A DNA stretch of 64,000 bases. Source: Brasenia schreberi. Lineage: Eukaryota > Streptophyta > Magnoliopsida > Nymphaeales > Cabombaceae. The stretch lies in contig JAYKKT010000076.1 in the NCBI GenBank assembly GCA_036023115.1, positions 3,782,001 to 3,846,000 on the forward strand. Reading direction: 5' to 3'. The translations under genes were made by a program, and so were the position numbers. A model generated the notes under the pieces. The model did no database searches. It was not told the origin of the DNA and saw nothing but the letters and a program-made list of their open reading frames with translations. This document shows, one piece after another, positions 50,161 to 61,877 of the stretch. Numbering within the stretch: the first letter of the stretch is position 1; each line of letters starts with the position of its first letter.

Positions 50161-53100
50161 TCTAAAACCCCAAAATCTCACGAACTTCTCAAATGACTTG
50201 GTTTTGTAAAAGCAACCCCAAAGGGCTATTTTGAGTCTGGAAACCCAGGAGCCTTCCAGGCAACCCTATACATATGTTTAAACTGTATACGTTTTAAAAT
50301 ATGTATAATATGCTTTTAAAACCTTTTAAAATACATTTTGAAACCCCACAAAGCGGTTTGGCCAGATGAAAGTAGGACCAAAAGAGCAAAAGAGAGCCCG
50401 GAACCGGAGCACATGTCGAGCTCGGCACAACAACTCTCGTGTTAGATCCACCCCCGGGATCTCGAACATCCAAGTCCCTGTTATCAGCAAAAATCCTTTG
50501 AAATCATCTCCGGAAGGTGAAAACAGAAGCGGACGACCATGTTGGCGAAGACCCAACGCAAGACGGAGTACTGATGATGTCAGACCCCGGACAAACCGTT
50601 CATTTCGAACATACTCTGAAGGAGTCAGAATTCAGTTTGGATTGGATCTGGACCATATATATCCAGATCCCAATCCAAACGTATGTGTGGATTTGGATTT
50701 CGATTTGGATCCAAAGATCCAATCCAATATCCACAACCATGGCCCACATCACCTTCTCATAAATGGAGGTGGGGCCCACTTGAAATTCATGTGGGATTAT
50801 GGGCATGAGAGAGAATGGGGAGGATAAGCATGAGGGAGATGTATTAAGATTGACTTGTGTGTCAAGTTTGGGTTAATCATGTGGGTTAGCCTAATTAGTG
50901 TGGGTTTAAGCTTGTATGAGCCTACACCTAACCTAGGGCTACACCAACATGATGCAAGGAAGTCCATGGGCTATGCAAAGGGAGCCTCCTAACCCAATCC
51001 TAAGCCAAAACCCCTAATCCTAGCCATTTACCCTAATCCCAGCCTAATCCTAGCCTAATCACCTAACCCACTTCCCTAATCCCGGCCTAATCCCAACCTA
51101 ATCACCTAACCCACCTCCCTAATCCTTCCCTAAACCTAGCCTAATTCCCCTAATCCTAACCTAATCCTAGCCTAAACAGCTAACCCACCTCACTAAACCT
51201 CACCCCAAAACCTACCCACCTAGCTAAGCCCTAAACCACTAAACCACCCCACCTAAACCCTAGCACATCATATCCCTAAAACCACCTAAAACAAAATATC
51301 TAGCCTTGCCTAAAAAACCAGCCCACCTTATCACCACACCACCACCACCTAACCATTAAACCACTCTTTCAAAACTAGCCCAAACCGACTTTCAAAAACG
51401 TATAAACCCCCCCCTAGTGGGCGGGTTTTTCAACTTGAGCCCTGCCATCTTGGGCCAGCCAATTCTTCTCTCACCCCTTGCTCTCTTCTCCCACCTGCAC
51501 CACCACCACTTCCCGGCCAGCTCCACTCCACGCCGCCACCATCTCCCGGCCTACATCATTCCACGCCACCACAGTCGCCCGGCCAACTCCACTCCTTCCA
51601 CCCGGCTGCCTTCCTTGGACACCCGCCAACCTCCCTTGCCTCTCTGGTTAGTACCCTATCCTAACTCCACCCTATCTTTACTCCCCCTCCACTCTCAGCC
51701 ACCCCATAGTACCCCACCTTAGCCTAGTCTCCACTCCATTTAGCCGGCCACCACCTAACTACCCGCCACCCTTTAACCATACCCAACCGCACCACCCGCT
51801 GCCCTACCTTCCCATTCGTGACACCCCCTAGCTACCCCAACCACCTTACCTTGTTCCCTAGGACCTGTCCTTCTTCCCCTTAAACCAACCCTTAGTTAAC
51901 ACCCTAACTAGTTCCCCCTCGCCATTCCTAAACATCCCTAGCTACCCCAACCGGCCACCACTTAACCTGCCATCAGTCGGCCAGCCATAGCCAACTGCAC
52001 CCAACCACCCGCGGCCTTACACCCTCTTCCTTAGACATCCCCCTTAGTCACCCCTTAGCTCCACCTTCCCTAGGATCCGTCCTATACCTTACTGACACAC
52101 CCTAACTACTTCAACCCAAGATACCACAGCAGCACCCTCCTAGCAGCCGGCAAGCCCCAAGGCGCCACATCCGCCACCCTTGCTTCACCCGGCCAATCAC
52201 TCCCTTGCCGTGCCATTCCGAGGAGCTCCCTCTTGCATCCCAAGGCGACGCCCAAGCCCAAGCTCAAGCAAGTCACCTCCGGACCAGCTATACGTAAGTG
52301 CCTAACTCGGTCCTTATTTGTAGACTTGCTTAAGTTAAATTAAATTTGATACGGGGTTGTAATAACAGAGCATTGTCTCCCTCCGCTTGTAATAACGTGG
52401 CTTGGCACACCCACACACACGTGCACTTGAGCCTAACTCGCTCTTAGTTGTGCACGATTTTGAACACACATGGGCCTAATCAGCCCTTAAGATATAAATT
52501 TATTTATATACTTTAAGTTGCGTGGGGTTTTGCTTAAGTTGTGTGTGTTGTCTTTCAATTCTCGCACTCACACACATTGAGCTTTCACTCTTATTTGCAA
52601 GACCCAAGTAAGGGCCGTGTTATATTTTCCCTTGGGTTTAATTTCATGTTGTGTGTGTAGTACTTCAATTCTCGCACTCACACACATTGAGCTTTCGCTC
52701 TTACTCCCAAGACCTTAGTTAAGGCCATATTGCAATTTATATTTGGGTTTAATTTCATGTCGTGTGTGTAGTATTTCAATTATACACTCACACACATTGA
52801 GCTTTCGCTCTTACTCCCAAGACCTTAGTTAAGGCCATATTGCAATTTATATTTGGGTTTCATTTAAGTCGTGTGAGTTGTCTTTCAATATATACACAAC
52901 ACCCACGCAACACGTTGGCGACCTTCGGGCCCATATATATTATAAGTATTTCCCTTTCGGCTATGTCTTTAAGATTTGGGTTTTAAGGTTTAGCAGTGTG
53001 CGTAGTCTTTACATATATACACGGCACACACTTGCACTATTGAGCCTTTCCGCTCTTAAGATATAGCCATATTTCTCTTTTTGCAATTTCCCTTCCGCAA

Positions 53101-53179
53101 TTTCCCTTCGGCAATTTACATTACAAGTCATTTCCCTTCCGCATTGTCTTTCAATTTCGAGTTTTTCCTTCGGAGTTGT
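50161..53179 (+). mobile_element. 3' LTR of element B (type 2), right end lost
   Basis: It starts TCTAAAACCCC in place of TGTAAACACCCC and follows the 5' LTR closely up to TCGGAGTTG, then stops at the type-2 LTR beginning at 53180. About 500 bases of the LTR 3' end are missing. It has one extra unit group in the CTAATCC array and a short duplication near 51660 relative to the 5' LTR. A 153-codon sense frame (50366-50827) is open. Confidence 0.88.
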
Positions 53180-54734
53180 TGTAGACGCAGAAAGTTCCCT
53201 GCTTCTGGTTCTTAGGCCTGAAGTGAATCCTTTCGTGTGTCTAAGTTCTAATTAAGCAAAAGGGCGTGCCAGCTAGCTTACTTAAACCAACGAAGAGAAA
53301 TTTTTAAATCTGACTCCTAACGTGGCTACTGTGGTGGCGTGGAATGAGGCAGGCCGGGAGGTAGTGGTGGCGTAGAGTGGTGCAGGCCGGGAGGTAGTGG
53401 TGGAGCAGGTGAGAGAAGAGAGCAAGGTGAGAGAGGGCTCGGCTGGGCCAAGGTACTGGGAAAAAAGATGAAAAACCCGCCCACTAGGGGGGGGGGGGTT
53501 ATAGGATTTGAAAAGGTCAGTTGGGGCTGGTTTTGAAATGGTAGTTTGGTGGTTAGGCGGTGGGGGTTTAGTGATAAGGTGGGCTGGTTTTTAGGGGGGG
53601 GAAGATATTTTGTTTTAGGTGGTTTTAGGGATATGGTGTGCTAGGGTTTAGGTGGGGTGGTTTAGTGGTTTAGGGCTTAGCTAGGTGGGTTGGTTTTGGG
53701 GTGAGGTTTAGTGGGGTGGGTTGGGTGTTTAGGCTAGGATTAGGTTAGGATTAGGGGAATTAGGCTAGGTTTAGGGAAGGATTAGGGAGGTGGGTTAGGT
53801 GATTAGGTTGGGATTAGGTCGGGATTAGGGAAGTGGGTTAGGTGATTAGGCTAGGATTAGGTTGGGATTAGGGTAAATGGCTAGGATTAGGAGTTTTAGC
53901 TTAGGATTGGGTTAGGAGGCTCCCTTTGCATAACCCATGGACTTCATTGCATCATGTTGGTGCAGCCCTAGGTTAGGTGCAGCTCATACAAGCATAAACC
54001 CTCATTAATTAGGCTAACCCACATGATTAACCCAAACTTGACACACAAGTCAAGCTTAATACATTTCCCTCATGCTTATCCTCCCCATTCTCTCTCATGC
54101 CCATAATCCCACGTGAATTTCAAGTGGGCCCCACCTCTATTTATGAGAAGGTGATGTGGGTCATGGATGTGGATATTGGATTGGATCTTTGAATCCAAAT
54201 CCACACATATGTTTGGATTGGGATATGGATATATATGGTCCAGATCCAATCCAAACTGAATTCTGACTCCTTCAGGGTATGTTCGAAACGAACGGTTTGT
54301 GCGGGGCCTGACAGCATCAGTACTCCGTCTTGCGTTGGGTCTTCGCCAACATGGTCGTTCGCTTCTGTTTTCACCTTCCGGAGATGATTTCATACGATTT
54401 TTGCTGATAACAGGGACTTGGACGTTCGAGATCCTGGGGGTGGATCTAACACGATAGTTGCTATGCTGGGCTCGACATGTGCTCCAGTTCCGAGCTCTCT
54501 GTAGCTCTTCTGGTCCTGCTTTCATCAGGCCAAGCCGCTTTGTGGGGTTTCAAAATGTGTTTTAAAAGGTTTTAAAAGCATATTATACATATTTTAAAAC
54601 ATATACAATTTAAACATATGTACAGGGTTTGTCTGGAAGGCTCCTGGGTTTCCAGACTCAAAATAGCCCTTTGGGGCTGCTTTTACAAAAACCAGGTTTA
54701 TTTGAGAAGTTCGTGGGATTTCGGGGTGTTTGCA
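53180..54734 (-). mobile_element. Type-2 LTR with large internal deletion
   Basis: It starts TGTAGACGCAGAAAGTTCCC and ends GGGGTGTTTGCA. At about 53335 it jumps from CGTGGCTACTGTG to GGCGTGGAATGAGGCAGG, losing nearly 2 kb of LTR interior. Flanks GTTGT and GCTGC are not a convincing TSD. A 149-codon sense frame (54076-54525) is open. Confidence 0.82.
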
Positions 54735-55418
54735 GCTGCAATTTTATTTGGGTTGTTACTTTAAGTCATGTGAGTTTGTCATTTCAATTCCACACTTGCA
54801 CACAAAGGACACTCGAGCTCTTGCTCAAACAGTCTCACTTACATTTTGGCCTTTGCAGCCCTTAAGATATAGACATATCTATATACTTTCAGCTACGTGA
54901 GTTTTACGGTTCAGCTATATACGTCTTTACATTCCGGGTTGTTAAATTTCAGTCGTGTGAGTTGTCTTTACATTTATACACAACACTCACGCACACATTG
55001 AGCCTTTCCGCTCTTATATCTATATCTCCCTTTCAGCTGGGTTGTTAAAATTCAGTCGTGTGAGTTGTCTTTACATTTATACACAACACACACACACTTT
55101 GAGCCTTCCCGCTCATATATATACTTATATTTCAATTCCGGCAAGTTCAATTCAAGTCGTGTGAGTTTGTCATTTCAATTCTACACACACACACGCGTGC
55201 ATTGAGCCTTTCCACTCTTAATATAAGTATATCTCCCTTCCGCAATTTACATTCAAGTCGTGTGAGTTGCTTTTAAAGTTCGGGTATTTCCCTTTAAGCT
55301 ACGTCTTTACATTTCAGGTTTTACATTTAAGTTGTGTGAGTTGCTTTCAATTCAAGCTTAGCTCATATCATACCATCCAAACTCGAGATATTTCACATAC
55401 TTGCATACGTATGCTTTC
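54735..55418 (+). mobile_element. Type-4 LTR fragment (plus), left piece
   Basis: The sequence is the reverse complement of parts of the 55419-58626 LTR (for example GCAATTTTATTTGGGTTGTT against the 56340 region). It is the 3' third of a plus-oriented type-4 LTR. It is interrupted at 55418 and continues at 58632. Confidence 0.75.
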
Positions 55419-57744
55419 TGTAGACACGTGAAAATTTTCACTCTGGGTTCTTAGGCCTGAAGTGAACATTTTTCATGTCTAAGCCACTTTAGGGCGTGCC
55501 AGCTAGCTTACTCAAAATAGCGAAGTATTTTTGAAATATCTGACTTATGGGGCAACTGTGGACAAGTGGGATCTTTTCATTGTAAACCTTCTTGAACTGG
55601 TGCTCAAGGGTCGGTTTAAACACTTTAGAAAATATCGATTTTGAACAAGCATGGACTTTTTTATGAAAGTACTTGATCGATTTGTATGCCTATTTGCATA
55701 TTTTATTTACGTGGGGTTGCACGTATCTAAGTCTTTCAATTTTATCTACTTAGGCGGGATGTGTGTGCATCAAGTGGCCTAAGATTGGCATGTTTGCACG
55801 GGGTATTCGGGGCTTCTTTGGATACAAGTATGCGCAATATCTCGAGTTTGGCGGATATGCTATGCAACTCACACAACTTGAATGTAAAACCCGAATTTGA
55901 AAGACATAGCTGAAGGAAAATTGCGGAAGGGAGATATAGCTATAAGAGCGGAAAGCCTCAATGTGTGCGTGTGTGTCGTGTATATATTGAAAGACATCTC
56001 ACGCAACTTGGAATGTAAAACCCCGCTCGACTTAAATGTAAAGTGCGGAATGGGAAATACGTATATATATATATATATATATGAGCCCGAAGGTCGTCAA
56101 TGTGTGCGTGTGTGTTGTGTATAAATGTAAAGACAACTCACACGACTGAATTTTAATAACCCAGAATGTAAAGACGTACACAACTGAACCGGGAAAACTC
56201 ACGTAGTTGAAAGTATATAGATAGGACTATATCTTAGTGGCTGCCAAGGCCAAAAGGTGCGTGAGTGCTTGAGCAAGTGCTCGGGTGTCCCTTGGGTGCG
56301 AGTGTGGAATTGAAATGACAAACTCACATGACTTTTAAAGTAACAACCCGAATAAAATTGCAGCTTATATGGCTCTTACTAGAGTCTTGGGAGTAAGAGC
56401 GAAAGCTCAATTGTGTACGCGGGTGCTTGGTGTACGAGATAAGAGCTAAAGCTTAAGTGCACGTGTGTGTCTCGTGTACGAGATAAGAGCTAAGGCTCAA
56501 GTGCACGTATGTGTCTCGTGTGTCAAGCAACAATATTACATCCTGGGGGGAGACAACGCTCCATTAATACAACCCCGTATCAAATTGAATTGGATATAAA
56601 GCAAGTTAACGTAAGAGACCAAGTTTAGACACTTACAAATAGTTGGTCTGTCTTCACTTGCTCGCACTTGGGCTTGTGGTTCACTTTGCAGCCATGGTTT
56701 GTGTCCTCTTCGCCATGCTCAAGACGTGAGGTGGCTGGCCCAAGTTTAGAAGGGCTTGATTTGGCCAAGTCCTAGCCTAAGGGTTTTAGCTAAACTAGGT
56801 TAGGTCTTGGATTAGGATGCAGGCGGGTTTTGTGGGCAGCAAGGGTGTTCACGGCACCAAATGGGTTGGGGTGGTGGGACTAATGGTGGTGGGGTACGGG
56901 GTGCTAGGCTAGGATGTTGGCTGGGGTGGTGAAGAGTGTGGTGCAGGTGGTAGGTGCACTGTGGATAGGGGGTCACGGCAGCAGGGTGATGGCCAAGCGG
57001 TATCGGGTGCGGGATAGGCGCACGGGCAGGGCGAGCGCTGCGAACAGGCGCATAGGCAGGGTGCTAGGGGCGTGCGGGCGGTGTAGGGGGCTGTAGGGTG
57101 GTTGGCTGGCTGTCGGGTGAAGTAGGTTTGGGTAAGGGTGCAGATGGTAGGTCGGTTAAGGGAAAGTGGTTGCAGTTCAGGTGGGGCTCGGGTGAGGTGT
57201 TTAGTGCAATGGAGGTAGGGCCGAGAGGTTAGGTGGTTGTGGGTGAAGTAGAGTGAACTCGGTCAGCCAGGGCAGGGCCGAGTGGTGGCTGGGTTCGATG
57301 AGGACAGGCGGTGAAGTGGAGGTGGCTGTGGTTCAGGTGGAGTCGGTTGGAAAGATGGGTTAGCTAGGTGGGTTCGGATAGGACTAGGTGGAGTCAGTTT
57401 AGGTGGCGTCGGTTGGAAAGGTGGGTTACCTAGGTGGGTTCGGCTAAGTCTAGGTGGAGTCGGTTTAGGTGGTTTAGAGGGATTCGAGAGAGATGGGCTA
57501 GGTGAGGTTGTTAGGCATACCTTAGGGCGTGGTCTTGGTTAGGTCTAGGTCCACGGTCCAGCCACCTTGAGTCATGTTGGTGCAGCCCACTTCAAGTTGG
57601 TGCAACCCACTTCAAGTTGGTGCAGCCCACACTAATCCCACAAGATTAACCCACTAAACATGAAATAAAACACTAAGCACTCACCTTAATCCTTTCTCTC
57701 TCTTCCCCAAGCTCCTCCAAGCATTTTCACGTGTGCTTTTGGGG

Positions 57745-57775
57745 ACCCCTCACTCCTATTTATAGGCAAATGAGG
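57745..57775 (-). promoter_or_regulatory. TATA box in a partial inverted repeat (type-4 LTR)
   Basis: CCTCACTCCT, spacer ATTTAT, AGGCAAATGAGG: CCTCA/TGAGG and CCT/AGG can pair. The minus strand reads CTATAAATAGG. The D-element copy near 61000 has CCTCAC and GTGAGG around CTATTTATAGGC. Confidence 0.55.
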
Positions 57776-57829
57776 TGGGTCTTGGATATGGGTCTCGGGT
57801 TTGGATCGTGGAATCCATGTCTGATCCAA

Positions 57830-58030
57830 ACACTATTTGGATCTGGATCTTGGATCTCAGATATTTTGAGATCCATATCCGATCCAAGTACATCATTTTT
57901 CTGGATATTTTGGTTCAGATCCGATCCAATCCAAACACTATTTGGATCCAATCCAAATCCAAATACTATTTGGATTGACCCAAATCCAAACACTATTTGG
58001 ATATGGATCTGGATATTTATGGTCCATATC
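57830..58030 (-). repeat. ATCCAAAT/ATTTGGAT-rich repeats
   Basis: Reiterated units AAACACTATTTGGAT and ATCCAAATCC. The frames with NPNTIWI repeats come from them. The same array is in the D-element LTR at 61060-61240. Confidence 0.85.
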
Positions 58031-58631
58031 CAATTCAAATTTTTTCTAGATGGTCCTTCTTGGCTTTTTGAGGCGGACATTTTGTGCGGGCACTAGCTTC
58101 ATCAGCGTTCCATCTTATGTTGGGTTTTCCCCAATTTTGTCATCTGGACTCCATCTCGCCATTCTGGACTTCATTTCTGCTCAATTTTGCCATTTCTGGC
58201 TCAGGTTTATGCTGCTTGGGTGGATGTATTTGATTTGGCTTCTGGGTATGCCGGCCTTGCATTCTGCACCGGGCCTGGACCTTCCTTTCGCCTTTTGGCC
58301 CTGGCTTTTATCAGGCCAGGGTGCTGCTTTTGGGCTTCGGCCCCTGTTTCTAATGTTGTTTTGGATTTGGCCCTTTTGAGCTGCTTTATGGGCTGCTTCT
58401 TGATCAAGCATCATCTTTCATGCTCCACTTGTTCGTCTTTGGCTTTTTGGTAAAATGGGACTTCACCCAAGTTTAAGGAATCCATATTGGATACGGGGTT
58501 TCAAAACAGAGTTTTAAAGCTTTTGGAAGCTCCTGGGTTTTCGAAAATCTCAAATCTGGCCTCTTGGATTGATTTTCAAACCAGGTGTATGTTTTTGCAA
58601 AATCATGAGATTTTGGGGTGTTTACACTTTC

Positions 58632-59033
58632 GAAAAAGCTTTGAATACCCGTTCAAACACGCCAAACTTAGGTCACTCGTGCACACACCTAGCTGGCCTA
58701 AATAGCATAAAAACAAAGACTTGGATACGTACAATCCACGTAATAAAATTTGCAAATTAGGCATACAATCCACGAAATACTTACGTACTCTTTTCAAAAG
58801 TCCATGCTTGTAAAAAATCAAGATTTTCTAAGCGTTTAAACCGACCCTTGAGCATCGGTTCAAGAAGGTTTACAAAGAAAAGATCCCACTTGCCCATAAT
58901 CGCCCAAAACATCAGATATTTCCAAAATCCTTTGCTAGTTTGAGCAAGCTAGCTGGCACGCCCAAAAGCGACGTAGACACGAAAAGGTTCACTTCAGGCC
59001 TAAGAACCAAGAGCGAGAATTTTCACGTCTACA
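58632..59033 (+). mobile_element. Type-4 LTR fragment (plus), right piece
   Basis: Continuation of 54735-55418 after the solo LTR, ending GAATTTTCACGTCTACA. It carries the foldback region with GACCCTTGAGCATCGGTTC (58843-58861) and the CTAG-type foldback near 58935. It is followed directly by minus-strand type-4 LTR sequence, so it was inserted in another type-4 LTR. Confidence 0.75.
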
Positions 59034-61859
59034 TGTGCACAAGTGACCTAAGTTTGGCATGTTTGCACGGGGTATTCGAGGCTTTTTCGAAAGCGTACGA
59101 ATGCAAGTATGCAAAATATTTCGGGTTTGAAGATATGATGTGAGCTAGGCTCGAATTGAAAGCAACTCACACAACTTGAATGAAAAACCCGAAATATAAA
59201 GACGTAGCTTTAAAGGACATACCTGAATTTAAAGGCAACTCACACGACTTGAATATAAATTGCGGAAGGGAAATATATCTATATCTTAAGAGCGGAAAGG
59301 CTCAATGTGTGCATGTGTGTTGTGTATATATGTAAAGATAACTCACACGACTGAAATTTAACTTGCTGAAAGGGAGATATAGATATAAGAGTGGAAAGGC
59401 TCAATCTATGCGTGTGTGTTGTGTATAAATTGAAAGACAACTCACACGACTGAATTTGAACCACCCAAAATGTAAAGACGTACGCAGCTTGAAATATAAA
59501 ACTCACGCAGCTGAAAGTATATAGATACCTCTATATCTTAGGGGTTGCCAAGGCCAAAATATGCGTGAGAGTGTTGAGCAAGTGCTCGGGTGCCCTTTGT
59601 GTGCAAGTATGGAAGCTTAAATGACAAACTCACACGACTTGAAAGTAACAACCCAGCTGAAAGTATATATATATATACTTGATAAGAGCTGAAGCTCAAT
59701 GCACGCGTGTGTGAGTGTGGAATTGAAATGACAATCCACACAGCTGAAAGTAACAACCCAAATGAAATTACAACTCACATGGCTCTTACTAGAGTCTTTG
59801 GAGTAAGAGCAAAAGCTCAATGTGTGTGTGTGTAAATCGTGTACGATTAAGAGCTAAAGCTCAAGTGTACGTAGGTGTCTTGTGTACGAGATAAGAGCTA
59901 AGGCTCAAGTGCACGTGTGTGTCTCATGTACGAGATAAGAGCTAGGGCTCAAGTGCACGTATGTGTCTCGTGTGTTAAGCACCAATATTACATCTCGGGG
60001 GGAGACCATGCTCCATTATTACAACCCCGTATCAAAATTGAATTTAAGTATGAAAGGAGTAATGTGAATACCGAATTTTAAACACTTACAAGTGATTCGG
60101 CTTTCTTCTCCAATCTACACGGGTTTTGGTCTACTTCGGCAGCCACGAGGATGACCTCTTTGGTATGCTTGAGACGAGAGGTGGCTGGCTCGAGTTATGC
60201 TTGAAGGGAGTCGGTTTATTTGGTCTTGACGAGAGGGCTCACGGCAAAAGGTGGGCTACGGGTTTTGGTAGGGTGTATGGCGGTGGTTGTGATGAAAGGC
60301 TAGGATGATGGTAGTGGATGGGGTGCTGGCTGGGATGTAGGCGGATGAAGTTGGCTGGTATGGCAAGGCAGTATGGGATGTTAGGGATAGGAGGGTATTT
60401 GGCAAGGGTGATGAAAGGCTTCGGCGCGCGAGACAGGTGACAGGGAGGGGGGGGGGGGGGGGGGGGGGGTGCTGCGGACAAGAGCACAGGACAGGCGCAC
60501 GAGACAGGGCGCGCGTTGGTAGGGCATAAAGGGGGTTCTGGCGAGGTGTGGTGCGCGCGGTAAGGCGCGGAGCGTTGCGGTGGGCGGAAAGGCGTTCGGG
60601 TGGTGACAGGGTGAGCCGGGTGATAGGGGGTGTCGGTTGGTGGAAAGGTAGGTCGGTTTGGCTGGGATTAGGGGGCAGGTATGGCGGTGGAATTAGGTGG
60701 GTGTTGGTCTTGGGTTAGGTCTAGAGGGTTAGGAAAAGAAGGTTTAGTTTAGAGTTAGGTTTAGGCTTACCTTAGGCTAGGCTTTGGCTCAAGCTTTGGT
60801 CCAGCCACCTCGGGTCCTCCATGCGCTGGTAGATCCACCTCGGGTCATGTTGGTGCAGCCCATACTAACCCTATTTAGCCCACAAAGCTTAAACCCACTA
60901 AAAAGAAATTAAGCATAAAGCACTCACCTTAACCCTCTCTCTCTCTCCTCCAAGGCTTCTCCAAGCATTTTACGTGGATCCCTTTTGGAGACCCCCTCAC
61001 CTCTATTTATAGGCAAGTGAGGTGGGTTTTGGGTTTGGATATGGGTTCGAGATCTGGATCCAAATCCAAATACCATTTGGATCTAGATCTGGATATTTAT
61101 GACCATATCCGATCCAAATCCAAACATTTATATGGATATGGATATTTTGATCCAGATCCAATCCAAACACTATTTGGATCCAATCCAGATCCAAACACTA
61201 TTTGGATCGATCCAAATCCAAACACTATTTGGATATGGATCTGGATATATATGGTCCAGATTCGATCCAAATTTTCTCTGAGTTGTCCTTCTTGGCGTTT
61301 CGAGACAGACGATTTGTGCGGACCCTGGCTTCATCAGTGCACCGTCTGACGTTGGGTCTTCCCCAACTATGTCGTCCGATCTCCATCTCACCTTTCTAGA
61401 CTTCGTTTTAATCAAATTTCTGGTTTTCAAGCTTGGGCTTGGATTTCAGAAGATAACGTTGATGCTTTTGGCTTCATATGTCATATGCTGGGCATCAAGT
61501 CTGCTTCTGGCCTGGGTTCTCCTTTTGCTTTCGCTCCTACTTTCATCAGATTATGCTGATTTCTGGGCTTTTGGACCTGCTTCTGAAGCTTGCTTTTGAT
61601 CAGGCCTTTGGAGTTGTTTTATGGGCTGCTTCTTGATCAGGTGTCGTCCTTCATGCTTCACCTGTTTCATTTGACTCTTTATGACATTGGGACTTTTCCC
61701 GAGTTTAAGAAATCCATATTTTGATCGGGTTTTCAAAAACAGAATTTTAAAAGCATTTGAGAGCTCCTAGGTTTTCGAAAACTTCAAAATCTAGTTTTGA
61801 ACTGAATTTTTAAACCAGGTGTTTGTTTTACAAAATGATTTGATTTTTGGGTGTTTACA
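59034..61859 (-). mobile_element. Type-4 LTR, 3' LTR of element D, left end lost
   Basis: It matches the 55419-58626 LTR from about its position 340 onward and ends GGGTGTTTACA at 61859, next to a PPT read on the minus strand. The missing first part lies at or beyond the plus-oriented LTR inserted in it. Confidence 0.8.
60447..60469 (+). repeat. Run of 23 G
   Basis: Uninterrupted G homopolymer inside the D-element LTR, surrounded by GC-rich sequence. Length may be unreliable because such runs are hard to sequence. Confidence 0.9.
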
Positions 61860-61877
61860 GATGCCCCTCTTTGGCAT
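61860..61877 (-). other. Polypurine tract of element D
   Basis: Minus-strand TGCCAAAGAGGGGCATC adjoins the LTR end at 61859. Confidence 0.78.

Larger units (their letters stand above)
35337..53179 (+). mobile_element. Element B: Tat-like Ty3/Gypsy retrotransposon with both LTRs
   Basis: The most complete element: 5' LTR, PBS, gag, protease, linker, RT, both RNase H domains, integrase, 3' region, PPT and a 3' LTR that is truncated at its right end. A solo LTR (40910-44433) is inserted between gag and protease. The left flank is GGTAC; the right duplication cannot be checked because the 3' LTR end is lost. Stops, a deletion in RT and two frameshifts in integrase make it non-autonomous. The two LTRs look very similar by eye. 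Confidence 0.92.
55419..58626 (-). mobile_element. Type-4 solo LTR, TSD CTTTC
   Basis: 3208 bp, from TGTAGACACG to GGGTGTTTACA. CTTTC flanks it on both sides (55414-55418 and 58627-58631), a perfect 5-bp duplication. It is inserted in a plus-oriented LTR of its own type. It contains ATCCAAATCC-type repeats (57830-58030) and a TATA region near 57755. Confidence 0.92.

Noticed and set aside
53175..54739. Target-site duplication of the deleted type-2 LTR
   Set aside because: GTTGT and GCTGC match at three of five positions only, and the right flank is not the continuation of the element B LTR.
57731..58096. Frames with NPNTIWI repeats, both strands
   Set aside because: Produced by ATCCAAATCC repeats in the type-4 LTR; open on both strands, as expected for a simple repeat.
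58836..58870. tRNA or tRNA-derived SINE suggested by GGTTCAAG
   Set aside because: Resembles a B box, but no A box, acceptor stem or poly-A tail was found, and the segment is part of every LTR.
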